From the NCBI RefSeq assembly GCF_004962925.1, contig NZ_SUEO01000030.1, positions 1 to 39,477 on the forward strand: a DNA stretch of 39,477 nt. The letters are read 5' to 3'. Both the position numbers and the translations under genes were made by a program. Positions 8,909 to 17,148 of this stretch are shown here, one piece after another (the stretch's first letter is position 1; each line of letters opens with the position of its first letter). Source of the DNA: Mesorhizobium sp. (lineage in GTDB: Bacteria > Pseudomonadota > Alphaproteobacteria > Rhizobiales > Rhizobiaceae). A model generated the notes under the pieces. That model did not search any database and was not told the DNA's origin. It saw nothing but the letters and a program-made list of their open reading frames with translations.

Positions 8909-9967
8909 TCACCCCATCCTTCCGCGCGCCGCCACCGGCAGCGTCTCCAGCACCCGTTCTCCGGCGATCAGGTGGACTTCGTCGAATAGATTGGTGACCA
9001 CGCAGCAATGGTCGGGCACGACGCGCACGCGCTCGCCGATACGCAGCCTGGCGTCGCCGGAAAGCGTGATGTTGCCGTGCTCCTCGCTGAGGCCCGTGAC
9101 GGTGGCGCCCGGAACGCCGAGCAATTCGCCGAAATCGGGGAGCCCCAACGTGTCGCTGGACAAGGCTTTGCTGCCGGCATCGAGGATGGCGCGTGTCGGC
9201 GTCGGATGGCTGACCACCGTCGACAGCACCGTCAGCGCGCAATCGTCGAGGCTTCCGACGCCTTTGGCGACCTGGTAGCGGTCGAGATAGATGTAGGTGC
9301 CGGGGCGGTATTCGGTGACGACGCTGTCTTCGCCCGAGCGCCACATGTCGGGTGTGCCGCCGCTGGAGATGCGCTGGCAGGCAAGACCGGACGCCGCAAG
9401 CGCATCGCGTGCCCCTGCGAGCCACGTCTCGGCCTCGGCAGCGCGGCCTGCCGCCGGATAGGTCATCAGCCCGCCGAAGGCGAGCCCCTTGGCCTTGTCG
9501 ATCTCTCTGGCCAATGCGACCGCCTCGCTGGCCGACTGGACGCCGCAGCGGCCCATGCCGGTATCGCATTCCACCAGCACCTGTAGCGGCTGGCCTGGAT
9601 CGGTGAAGATGGCGGCGAGACCTCCAAGCGTTTCCATGCTGTCTGATGTCACCGACAGCTTCACACGGCCGTGCAGCGCCTTGAGGCGCTCGAGCTTGGC
9701 CTTGCCCAGAATGTTGTAAGGGAGAAAAATGTCGGTGAGGCCGGCATCGGCCATCACCTCGGCCTCACCGATCTTCTGGCAGGTGATGCCAACGGCGCCC
9801 GCAGCGATCTGCTTCTTGGCCCAGTAAGGCAATTTGTGGGTCTTGATATGCGGCCTGAGCTTCAGCCCATGGCGGTCGGCATGGGCCTGCGCCCGCGCGA
9901 TGTTGGCTTCGGCGCGGTCGACATCGATCAGGATCGCCGGCGTATCGAGGTCATCTATGCTGCGCAT
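8909..9967 (-). CDS. DSD1-family PLP enzyme (D-threonine aldolase / D-serine dehydratase-like)
   Basis: 352 residues: an alanine-racemase-type N-terminal barrel with the PLP lysine motif RPHIKTHKLP (about 37-46), SSGGTPDMW for phosphate binding, then a C-terminal beta domain. Members either cleave D-threonine-type beta-hydroxy amino acids or dehydrate D-serine or D-3-hydroxyaspartate. They need PLP and a metal held by a C-terminal His-x-Cys or His-x-Asp pair. Here the site reads PDHCCVV (H320, C322). This His-x-Cys pattern, as I recall it from D-serine dehydratases, points toward dehydratase rather than classical D-threonine aldolase. Start chosen at ATG 9967 (MRSIDDLDTPA), where family similarity begins; an upstream ATG at 10039 adds 24 unconserved residues. 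Divergent from the next gene across 144 nt. Confidence 0.88.
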   Translation of the reverse strand: MRSIDDLDTPAILIDVDRAEANIARAQAHADRHGLKLRPHIKTHKLPYWAKKQIAAGAVGITCQKIGEAEVMADAGLTDIFLPYNILGKAKLERLKALHGRVKLSVTSDSMETLGGLAAIFTDPGQPLQVLVECDTGMGRCGVQSASEAVALAREIDKAKGLAFGGLMTYPAAGRAAEAETWLAGARDALAASGLACQRISSGGTPDMWRSGEDSVVTEYRPGTYIYLDRYQVAKGVGSLDDCALTVLSTVVSHPTPTRAILDAGSKALSSDTLGLPDFGELLGVPGATVTGLSEEHGNITLSGDARLRIGERVRVVPDHCCVVTNLFDEVHLIAGERVLETLPVAARGRMG

Positions 9968-10111
9968 GGGATTGTCACCGTCAGGAATTCGCTCGAACTT
10001 ATGGCCTTGATCGGACCGGATGTCATGAGGCCAGCTCATGCAGTTTACGTCGACACCGGATCGGTGTTCGGCTATGCGCTGTAGGCGCCGCCTGAAGAAG
10101 GATTCACGACC

Positions 10112-10798
10112 ATGAAACGTTCCACCGTCAACGACATCATCCGCGACGCCGATGCCTTCATCCGTTCGTTCGGCTACATCATGCCACCCTTTGCCTATTG
10201 GTCGCCGGAAGAGATGAAGGCGCGCCGGCAGGATTCGTCGGCCATCTTCTCCTCCCGGCTCGGCTGGGACATCACCGACTACGGCCAGGGCAAGTTCAAC
10301 GATCTCGGCCTCTTCCTATTCACCGTTCGCAATGGTCGCTACGAAGACATGAAGAAGGGCATGGGCATGCTCTATGCCGAAAAAATCATGATCTCGCGCA
10401 AGGATCAGTTGTCGCCGATGCATCGCCACAACATCAAAGCCGAAGACATCATCAACCGTGGTGGCGGCAAACTGGTGCTGGAACTGTTCATGCACGATCG
10501 CGATGGCGGCATCGATCCGAAGGCCGAGGTATCAGTGCCTGTCGACGGAACCATCCACAGGCTGCCGGCGGGCGGGCTCCTGAAGCTCGACCCAGGACAG
10601 AGCGTCACGCTTCTGCCGGGCGTCTGGCATGCCTTCTGGGCCGAGGGCAAGGATGTGCTGATCGGCGAGGTTTCGACCGTCAATGACGATCTCACCGACA
10701 ATGTCTTTCGTGAGCCGATCGGCCGCTTCGCGGACATCGACGAGGATGTCGCGCCGCTGCACCTGCTTGTGTCCGACTACGAAAAGTGGGTGGGTTAG
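10112..10798 (+). CDS. D-lyxose isomerase-like cupin
   Basis: A 228-residue protein of the D-lyxose ketol-isomerase family (Lyx_isomer). The cupin metal motif is visible as H104-R-H106-N-I-K-A-E111-DIINRGG, with the later histidine in GVWHAFW (H173). Family members convert D-lyxose to D-xylulose, or D-mannose to D-fructose, with Mn2+ or Co2+. Length is normal. GAAGAAGGA at about 10095-10104 is the ribosome-binding site for ATG 10112. It is divergent from the DSD1-type gene and converges with the aminotransferase gene 42 nt away. No sugar transporter or kinase lies nearby, so the physiological substrate is open. Confidence 0.85.
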   Translation: MKRSTVNDIIRDADAFIRSFGYIMPPFAYWSPEEMKARRQDSSAIFSSRLGWDITDYGQGKFNDLGLFLFTVRNGRYEDMKKGMGMLYAEKIMISRKDQLSPMHRHNIKAEDIINRGGGKLVLELFMHDRDGGIDPKAEVSVPVDGTIHRLPAGGLLKLDPGQSVTLLPGVWHAFWAEGKDVLIGEVSTVNDDLTDNVFREPIGRFADIDEDVAPLHLLVSDYEKWVG

Positions 10799-10840
10799 CT
10801 TTTCCCGGTGGCGGGCGCGCCGCCTTTCATCTGGCCTGAG

Positions 10841-12157
10841 CTACCACATCATGAAGGAAGCGACGTCCGCGTCGGAGACCTCGCCTGCCATCACGTCGGC
10901 GATCGCCTGGTCGACGATGGCCAGGCCCTCGGCAACCTCGTCCTCGGTCAGCGTCAGCGGCGGCATGAATTCGAGCACATTGGCCTTCAGCCCGACATAG
11001 GTGAAGGCCGCGCCCAGTTCGTAGCCGCGATAGATGATCTTGGCCGTCGTCGTTGCCGCGACCGGCTCGCGCGTCTTGCGGTCCTTGACCAGATCGACGC
11101 CGACGGCAAGGCCGCGCCCGCGCACGTCGCCGATGATCTCGTGTTTTGCGGCGAGCGCCCGCAGCGCATCTGAGAACAGCGTGCCGATGCGCGCCGAGCG
11201 CTCGACCAAGCCTTCGCTGTCGATCGTCTTCAGCACAGCGTTGCCGGCGGACGTCGCCACGGGATTGCCGGCGGTCGTCTGCAGCGCGAAGGCCGGTGCG
11301 TGATCCATGATCTCCTTCGGGCCGATAACGGCCGACAGCGGCAGGCCACCGCCGATGCCCTTGCCGAACACGACGAGATCGGGCGTCAGACCTTCATGCT
11401 GGAAGCAATGCATCATGCCGCTGCGGGCCAGCCCAACCTTGACCTCGTCGACGACTATTCTGATGCCATGCCTGCGGCAACGTTCCTGCAACGCCTTGAG
11501 GAAGCCGGGCGGCGGCACGATCAGCCCGCCATCCGACATCAGCGGCTCGATGAACACCGCCGCGACCTGATGCGGCGGGCAGGTGGTCTCGAACTGGTAG
11601 TCGAGCAATGCAAGCACGTTCTCGGCGCTGAACTGCGGCCGGAACGGATCGGGGTAGGGGAGCAGGAGCACGCCCGGCCTTGGCAGCGTGTGGGTCATGG
11701 CGGTATGGCCGCTGATGCCCATCGAGCCGGAGAGGTTGCCGTGATAGGAGCCGATGAAGGAGATGAAGCGTGAGCGGCCTGTCGTGGCCTGCAGCACGCG
11801 CACCGCGCAGTCATTGGCGTCCGACCCGGAATGGCCGAACCAGACGCGCCGTTCGCCATCGCCCGGCGTGATCGCCAGCAGCCGCTCCGCCAGCGAAACC
11901 GCTGGTTCGTTCGGGTAGAGCAAGAGGCTGGCGCCGGCCATGTCGCGGATCGAGGCCTCGACCGCCGCGATGATGGCCGGATGGCCGTAACCGAGGATTG
12001 CCGGACCGGCCGAGCCGGACAGGTCGAGCAGTGAGCGGCCTCCTTCCTCGATCAGCCGGTTGCCTTGGCCGCCCACGACGCTCAGCGGTGAGAAGCGCAG
12101 CTTGCCGATTTGGGCGATCGTTGCCGCGTCGCGCTCGCGCAGGCTGAGATTGCTCAT
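10841..12157 (-). CDS. Class III PLP aminotransferase (omega-amino acid / 4-aminobutyrate type)
   Basis: 438 residues with fold-type I features: FGHSGSDANDCAVR (PLP phosphate cup), SYHGNLSG, the VVDEVKVGLARSG block with the ring-nitrogen aspartate, the Schiff-base lysine in FGKGIGGGLPLSAVIG, and a terminal GLKANVLEFMPPL. Relatives include GABA, ornithine and beta-alanine transaminases. The usual DEVQTGFGRTG block is changed to DEVKVGLARSG, so specificity cannot be inferred from it. Start ATG 12157 overlaps the stop of the upstream amidohydrolase gene (ATGA, 12154-12157), indicating translational coupling. Last gene of the minus-strand operon. It may remove an amino group from a degradation intermediate. 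Confidence 0.9.
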   Translation of the reverse strand: MSNLSLRERDAATIAQIGKLRFSPLSVVGGQGNRLIEEGGRSLLDLSGSAGPAILGYGHPAIIAAVEASIRDMAGASLLLYPNEPAVSLAERLLAITPGDGERRVWFGHSGSDANDCAVRVLQATTGRSRFISFIGSYHGNLSGSMGISGHTAMTHTLPRPGVLLLPYPDPFRPQFSAENVLALLDYQFETTCPPHQVAAVFIEPLMSDGGLIVPPPGFLKALQERCRRHGIRIVVDEVKVGLARSGMMHCFQHEGLTPDLVVFGKGIGGGLPLSAVIGPKEIMDHAPAFALQTTAGNPVATSAGNAVLKTIDSEGLVERSARIGTLFSDALRALAAKHEIIGDVRGRGLAVGVDLVKDRKTREPVAATTTAKIIYRGYELGAAFTYVGLKANVLEFMPPLTLTEDEVAEGLAIVDQAIADVMAGEVSDADVASFMMW

Positions 12158-12921
12158 GACGCCTTCTCCTTCTGCTGCGCGGGCAAGGCGGCGGCCAGGC
12201 GGTTCGCCCACGCCTCGATACCGGAGCGGCTCGACAACAGATCCTGCCGGATTTCTATGAGGACGGCGGGAATGCCGCGGTCGTCGCCATGGATGGGCAC
12301 GGCGTAGTCGGCGTCGCGGCTGATCACGTAAGGCACGTTCGCCGCGACGTTGATAGCTGTGTCGTTGCGCAGGCCGGAGAGGATCGCTTCACCGAAATCG
12401 CCGGCGCGGTCGTAAAGCACGCCGGCATGCCATGGCCTGGAAATCCCGAGGAAGACCGGCGTGAAGCTGTGGATCGTCGCGATCCGCGTCGGCCTGCCGT
12501 CCTTCGCCCGGCGGTCGAGATGAGCGGCCACCCGATCGTGGAAAGGCATGAACATGATTTCGGCGCGCCGGGCCTGCTCCGCCGGGTCGAGCCTGACATT
12601 GCCGGGAATGTCGGTATCTTCAGACAGGACAGGAATGCTGCCGCTCGTGCCCAGCGGCCGGTTGAGGTCGATCAGCAGCCGTGAATAGCCGCTGAGGAAG
12701 GCAGGCGCATCGAGCAGCAGTGACAGACGGCGCGTCACTTCGGCGGCGCCGATATCCCAGGCGATGTGACGTTGCAAATGGCTGATATCGAGCCCGAGCT
12801 GTCCATATTCCGCCGGAATGTGGTTGGATGCATGCTCGCACAGCAGCACGATGTCGGAGCGGCCATTTTCGTTGAGCACGTCGACGGCAGCCGGCCATTC
12901 AGTTGCAAGCTGCGCAGCCAT
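12154..12921 (-). CDS. N-formylglutamate amidohydrolase-family enzyme
   Basis: 255 residues of the FGase fold. Visible motifs are CEHASNHIP near the N-terminus, AWDIGAAEVTRRL, GYSRLLIDLNRP, and IHSFTPVF in the middle, which together provide the zinc and substrate sites in this family. Classical members (HutG) hydrolyse N-formyl-L-glutamate in histidine degradation, but no hut genes are nearby. Here it lies between a glutamine synthetase-like ligase and an aminotransferase, so it may hydrolyse a glutamyl or other N-acyl amide (inference). ATG 12921 shares its A with the TGA of the upstream gene. An in-frame TTG at 12924 is a less likely start. Confidence 0.88.
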   Translation of the reverse strand: MAAQLATEWPAAVDVLNENGRSDIVLLCEHASNHIPAEYGQLGLDISHLQRHIAWDIGAAEVTRRLSLLLDAPAFLSGYSRLLIDLNRPLGTSGSIPVLSEDTDIPGNVRLDPAEQARRAEIMFMPFHDRVAAHLDRRAKDGRPTRIATIHSFTPVFLGISRPWHAGVLYDRAGDFGEAILSGLRNDTAINVAANVPYVISRDADYAVPIHGDDRGIPAVLIEIRQDLLSSRSGIEAWANRLAAALPAQQKEKAS

Positions 12922-14240
12922 CAATAAAGCGTCCGGTAGAGGTCGCAGACAGCCACCGGATCGAGACCGGCAAGGCGCTCGGTCTCATGCCGCTTGAGGC
13001 CGACGAAGGTCTCGATGAAGACCGGCGCGAACCATCCGGTGACGGTGCTGTCGGTGGCGAGCGCGTCGAGCGCCGCCGGCAGGGTTTCCGGCAGGCGTAC
13101 GAGGCCAAGCTTCTTGCGCTCCGCCTCGCTCATCAGCGTCGGGTCGCCGGTGACCAGCGGTGGCGTCGGCAGCTTGGCCTTCAGCCCTTCCAGTCCCGCG
13201 CGCACGATGGCCGCCAGTGACAGATAGGGATTGCCGGTGGCGTCGGCGGCCCGGTATTCGATGTTGTACTGCCGCGCCGGGTCGCGCCCGCCGATCGTCA
13301 CCGTCGGACAGATGCGCAAGGACGCCTCACGGTCGCGATCGGCAAGCCAGGTGTAGGACGAGCTCCAGCTGTGCGGCTTCAGGCGGTAGTAGGACGACAC
13401 GCTCGCCGCCGTCATCGCGGTGATACCAGGCAGATGGCGAAGCACGCCGGCACAGAAGGCGCCGGCCTGGCTGGAAAGGCCGCCCGGTCGTGCTGGGTCG
13501 TAGGTCGCCGGCTTGCCGGCCGCATCGACGAAGCTGAAATGGATGTGGACGCCGTTGCCGACGGCGTCGGGAGCGGCCTTCGGCGTGAAGCTGGCGCGCC
13601 AGCCGGCATTGCGCGCGACTTCGCGGGTGATTTCGCGGATGGCGACGGCGCGGTCGGCCGCGGCAAGCGCATCGGCAGGCTCGTGTGTCACCTCGAACTG
13701 CTCGTTGCCGAACTCGGCGATCACCACTTCTGGCGCGACCCCCGCTTCCTCCAGCGCCGCCATCAGATTTGGCGCGAAGGGGTCGGTCCGCCGCAGCGCC
13801 TGGAATGACAGCGAATGCCCCGGCACAAAGTCGCCCTCGATATGGAATTCATGCTCGAAGGCGGCGATGACGGAAAGCCCGGTCGCCGCCTTCAACTCCG
13901 CCAGCGCATCCCTGAGCATAGTTCGCGTGCAACCGACCCACGGGCTGCCGTCGAGTTCGACGATGTTGCCGGCGACCATGTCGAAGGGCGTCGCCGATCC
14001 GGTCAGCACTGTCCGAAAACGCGCGTTGAGATCAGGAATGAGCCGCACATCGCCGGACGAACCCCAAGGATTGGGATCGACGATGGAATTGAATGGCGTC
14101 AGCGACAGATTGGCCTGCAGCCAGCCGACGCCGGTGGCGGCGATCTTCTGCAGCTTGCTTTCGACGACCGAGCGGCCGCGCGTGATGGCGGAGAGATCGG
14201 TGGTGACGACGGCAACGAGCGGTTCGACGGTCGATGTCAT
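12921..14240 (-). CDS. Glutamine synthetase-like gamma-glutamyl ligase (GlnA family, PuuA-like)
   Basis: 439 residues with the GS catalytic fold: the metal-binding EHEFHIEGDF block, EFGNEQFEVTHEP, the ATP-binding GNGVHIHFSF, and the C-terminal NIEYRAADATGNPYLSLAA. Divergence from housekeeping GlnA in these blocks, and the operon setting, fit the group that gamma-glutamylates amines or amino acids (PuuA, GlnT, GSIII-like) using ATP and glutamate. The N-terminal beta-grasp is present in outline (VGWLQANLSLTPFNSI). Start at ATG 14240 (MTSTVEPLV) overlaps the stop of the isochorismatase-like gene by ATGA; an upstream TTG-type start would enter that gene. The specific acceptor amine is unknown. 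Confidence 0.85.
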   Translation of the reverse strand: MTSTVEPLVAVVTTDLSAITRGRSVVESKLQKIAATGVGWLQANLSLTPFNSIVDPNPWGSSGDVRLIPDLNARFRTVLTGSATPFDMVAGNIVELDGSPWVGCTRTMLRDALAELKAATGLSVIAAFEHEFHIEGDFVPGHSLSFQALRRTDPFAPNLMAALEEAGVAPEVVIAEFGNEQFEVTHEPADALAAADRAVAIREITREVARNAGWRASFTPKAAPDAVGNGVHIHFSFVDAAGKPATYDPARPGGLSSQAGAFCAGVLRHLPGITAMTAASVSSYYRLKPHSWSSSYTWLADRDREASLRICPTVTIGGRDPARQYNIEYRAADATGNPYLSLAAIVRAGLEGLKAKLPTPPLVTGDPTLMSEAERKKLGLVRLPETLPAALDALATDSTVTGWFAPVFIETFVGLKRHETERLAGLDPVAVCDLYRTLY

Positions 14241-14884
14241 GCAGTTTTTCCCAAGGCTTCGAAGCGGGCGGCGACGGTGGCGGTGTCGGCGATCCAGCAA
14301 TAGCCGCCAAATGCCTTGAGCGCACCGTCATGGCGCTCCTGCGTGGCGGCGGCGCAAGCATCCGACACGCAGGTGACGAGGTAGCCGCGATCGGCGGCGT
14401 CGCGCACCGCCATGTCGACGCACTGGTCGGTCATGATGCCGGCAACGATCAGGTAACGCACGGCGAGGTTCTTCAAGACATAATCGATGTTGGTCGAGTT
14501 GAAGACGCCCGACGACGTCTTCGGCAGCATGATCTCGTCGCCGACCGGCGCCAGCGACGGCACAGGCAGGCCTTCCGGCCGGCTGGGCGCGATATGGATC
14601 GGCGTCAGCTTGTGGTCGAGCGAACAGTCGCGGCCGTCTTCCGTCAGGCTCTGGATGATGGTGTGGATCACTTCGACGCCATTGGCACGGGCGGCCGCCA
14701 GCAGGCGCTCCTGGTTGGGGATCGTCTGCGACGCCGTCTGCCGGTAGAAATAATGGTCAGGGCCGCGCTCCGGATGCGCCGGATCGGCGCCGGGCTCCAG
14801 CCAGACACGTTGCATGTCGACCAGAAGCAGCGCGGTTTCGCCGGCCCGGAAGGGCTCGTTTCGTTTTGGCAGTGCTGGCGTCAT
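14237..14884 (-). CDS. Isochorismatase-like cysteine hydrolase
   Basis: 215 residues, Rossmann-like hydrolase fold. The catalytic triad is visible as Asp in LLVDMQRVW, Lys in LPKTSSGVF and Cys in MTDQCVDMAVRDA, with the family cis-peptide region GIMTDQ. Members hydrolyse amides such as N-carbamoylsarcosine, nicotinamide, ureidoacrylate or biuret, as well as isochorismate. Four-base overlaps with rpiR upstream and the glutamine synthetase-like gene downstream place it first among the catabolic genes of this operon. It may release an amide or carbamoyl group from the imported compound (inference). Confidence 0.88.
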   Translation of the reverse strand: MTPALPKRNEPFRAGETALLLVDMQRVWLEPGADPAHPERGPDHYFYRQTASQTIPNQERLLAAARANGVEVIHTIIQSLTEDGRDCSLDHKLTPIHIAPSRPEGLPVPSLAPVGDEIMLPKTSSGVFNSTNIDYVLKNLAVRYLIVAGIMTDQCVDMAVRDAADRGYLVTCVSDACAAATQERHDGALKAFGGYCWIADTATVAARFEALGKTA

Positions 14885-15834
14885 GCTTTCTGGTCCTGCT
14901 TCACTGATTTGGATTGGACTGATCTAGGTTGGGCTGATTTGGGCCCGGGCGTCCTGCGCGTCCCGGTTTCTTCGGAGCCGGCACTGTCGAGGGTCACGGC
15001 ATTGGCATGCCGCACCTCCTCCAACTTTTCGATGCGTTCGCGGGCGCCATCGCTCAGCGTGGAGACGATGTGGGCGACCAGCGCCTCCATCTGCGCGATC
15101 GCCGGCGCCAGCGTGTCGTATGGGGAGGCGACTTCCAGCGGACTGACGATGGTGACCTCGGCGAGATCGGCGATCGGCGACAGCCATTGGTCGGTGAACA
15201 GCACAATGCGCACGTCGCGTGCCGCCGCCTGCCTGGTGTAGTCGATGACATCGAACTGGTAGCGGCGATAATCGAAAACGACCAACACGTCGCGGCGGCC
15301 GAGATCGGCCAGCGTGTCGAAGGCCTGTCCCGACAACGTGCCGAGGTCGCGCACACCCGGCCTAAATTGCAGCATGTAGCCGGCGAACATGCTGGCGATG
15401 TGGCGGCTGAAACGGCCGCCAAGCATGACCACCTCACCTTTGGTCTCCATCAGCAAACGGGCGGCACGCTCGTAGCTCTGCAACGGCGTCAGGCTGACAG
15501 ACTTCTCGAGCGCAGCGCCGACGGAGCCGAGATAGGCGAGGATGGCGCTGTCTTCCGCGCCTGACGGCCGCTTGGCTTCCATCATCAGCAGCGGCGAATG
15601 CAGCCTGGCCTCGACCTCGGCCAGAAGCTTGGCCTGAAAGTCCGGAAATCCGTCATAGCCGAGCTTCACCACCAGCCTGACCACGGTCGGGTCGCTGACG
15701 CCGGCGCGCCGGGCGAGTGACGAAGCGGTGCCAAGGCCGGAGGTTGGATAGTCGGTCAAAAGCAGCCGGACGATCTTTTCCTCCGACGGCGTCAACGCAA
15801 GATCCCCTCGCATCAGAACGTCGCGTATCGCCAT
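14881..15834 (-). CDS. MurR/RpiR-family transcriptional regulator
   Basis: 317 residues: an N-terminal RpiR helix-turn-helix (about 1-77, SLARRAGVSDPTVVRLVVKLGYDGFPDFQ) and a SIS sugar-isomerase-type ligand domain (about 125-265, VVMLGGRFSRHIASMFAGYM and the LVVFDYRRYQ strand). It heads the minus operon and is divergent from the FAD oxidoreductase/ABC-transporter arm, so it probably controls both. Non-sugar effectors are known for this family. The C-terminal tail (about 285-317) is low-complexity, Ser/Gln/Lys-rich and built of degenerate 5-residue repeats. The stop overlaps the next gene by 4 nt. Confidence 0.9.
   Translation of the reverse strand: MAIRDVLMRGDLALTPSEEKIVRLLLTDYPTSGLGTASSLARRAGVSDPTVVRLVVKLGYDGFPDFQAKLLAEVEARLHSPLLMMEAKRPSGAEDSAILAYLGSVGAALEKSVSLTPLQSYERAARLLMETKGEVVMLGGRFSRHIASMFAGYMLQFRPGVRDLGTLSGQAFDTLADLGRRDVLVVFDYRRYQFDVIDYTRQAAARDVRIVLFTDQWLSPIADLAEVTIVSPLEVASPYDTLAPAIAQMEALVAHIVSTLSDGARERIEKLEEVRHANAVTLDSAGSEETGTRRTPGPKSAQPRSVQSKSVKQDQKA
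14904..14948. repeat. Three degenerate 15-bp tandem repeats in the rpiR 3' end
   Basis: Units begin CTGATTTGG, CTGATCTAGG and CTGATTTGGG at 14904, 14919 and 14934. On the coding strand they give SVKQD, SVQSK and SAQPR. They keep the reading frame, so the copy number may vary without disrupting the protein. Confidence 0.6.
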
Positions 15835-15915
15835 TTGGCCTCCCCGAAGTCAGTGTTCTCTCGTTTTGTCGAGTTTATTACAGACATTTTAATTTCGGTC
15901 AAGAATGAAGAGATG

Positions 15916-15945
15916 TTGACATAGCCGGACGACTGGTCTTAGCTT
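15916..15945 (+). promoter_or_regulatory. Candidate sigma70-type promoter for the oxidoreductase/ABC arm
   Basis: A perfect -35 hexamer TTGACA (15916-15921) is followed after 18 nt by TAGCTT (15940-15945) as a weak -10. It ends 36 nt before the start at 15982, in the 147-nt divergent region shared with rpiR. The adjacent AT-rich stretch 15875-15900 is where an RpiR operator might lie, but no clean palindrome is visible. Confidence 0.45.
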
Positions 15946-15981
15946 TGTTGGAAAGCAGCCAAGAGACTGCGGGGAACAGCC

Positions 15982-17148
15982 ATGCGGAACGGAAGCGACG
16001 TCATTGTCGTCGGTGCGGGGATCGTTGGTTCGAGCACTGCCTATTATTTGGCAGCGTCCGGCGTGACAGTGACGCTTGTCGAGCAGACGCATCCCGCCGG
16101 CGGGCCGTCCGGCAAGTCCTCGGCCCTGCTGCACGCCTTCTATTTGATGCCGGAACTGTCGCAGCTTGCCATCCGTGGCCGCGAGATCCTGGTGTCGCTG
16201 CCGGAGATCTCAGGCGAGGGCCCCTTCGTCACGGAAGTCGGCATGATGTGGGTCTGCGGCAACGACAATGAAGCGAGTTGGAAGGTCGCCGCCGAACGGA
16301 TTCGCAGCGAGGGCGCATTGATCGAGACGCTGTCGCCGCAAGCCTTTGCCGATGCCGCGCCCGGCTTTGCGCTGGACAATGTCGCGCTGGCGCTATGGGA
16401 GCCCGAATACGGCTATGCCGACGCCTTCGGTGCCACCAATGCAATTGCCCGCGCTGCCAAGGCACGCGGTGCCAGGATCATGCAGAACAGCCTCGTCGAA
16501 CGGCTTGTAAAAGAAGGCGACCGCATCAGCGGCGTCGCGCTCGCCGATGGAACGGTGCTGAAGGCCGATGCCGTGGTGCTCGCCGCCGGACCATGGACGC
16601 GCCGCTTGCTGGCGACGGTCGGTCTCGATCTGCCTCTGCATGTCGAGCGTCATCCGATGGCGGTGCTCGACGCCGCCGGCAAGGCGCGCCAGGTCATGCC
16701 TTTCGCCTGGTGCGACGACATCTCCTGCAACTATGCGCGGCCCGACAATGACGGCGTCATCCTTGCCGGCACCTGGGCCGGCGGCGGCACCGGGGTGCGC
16801 CACGAACAGGCCGGCCGCCCACGTTTTGTCGACAATCCCGACAGCTATATGGAAGGCGTCGAGGAATCAGAATCGGTGGGGATACTCGAGACCTTCGCGA
16901 CGCGCGTGCCGGCGATGGCCGATCTCGGGATCCGCCCCGGCTATGCCGGGCTTTACGACATGAGCCCCGACGACCTGCCGGTGATCGGCGCCATGCCAGG
17001 CGTCGACGGTCTGTTCGTTTCGGCCGGCTCCTCCGGCCATGGTTTCAAGACCGGCCCGGCGGTCGGCGAAGCGGTGGCCAGTCTGGTCACCGAAGGCGCC
17101 CAGCCGATCCTGGCGCCGTTTTCGCCCAGCCGCTTCAAGGCCGCCTGA
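15982..17148 (+). CDS. FAD-dependent DAO-family amino acid/amine oxidoreductase
   Basis: 388 residues with the dinucleotide-binding VIVVGAGIVGSSTAYYLA at the N-terminus and the FAD-contact acid VEQ about 20 residues on. The C-terminal DAO signature is GLYDMSPDDLPVIGAMPGVDGLFVSAGSSGHGFKTGPAVGE. This architecture covers sarcosine, glycine, D-amino acid and gamma-glutamylputrescine oxidases or dehydrogenases. No leader or membrane segment is evident, so it is cytoplasmic. First gene of the plus arm; its stop overlaps the next start (TGATG). It is the probable oxidation step for the compound imported by the adjacent ABC system; the substrate is not determinable. Confidence 0.88.
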   Translation: MRNGSDVIVVGAGIVGSSTAYYLAASGVTVTLVEQTHPAGGPSGKSSALLHAFYLMPELSQLAIRGREILVSLPEISGEGPFVTEVGMMWVCGNDNEASWKVAAERIRSEGALIETLSPQAFADAAPGFALDNVALALWEPEYGYADAFGATNAIARAAKARGARIMQNSLVERLVKEGDRISGVALADGTVLKADAVVLAAGPWTRRLLATVGLDLPLHVERHPMAVLDAAGKARQVMPFAWCDDISCNYARPDNDGVILAGTWAGGGTGVRHEQAGRPRFVDNPDSYMEGVEESESVGILETFATRVPAMADLGIRPGYAGLYDMSPDDLPVIGAMPGVDGLFVSAGSSGHGFKTGPAVGEAVASLVTEGAQPILAPFSPSRFKAA

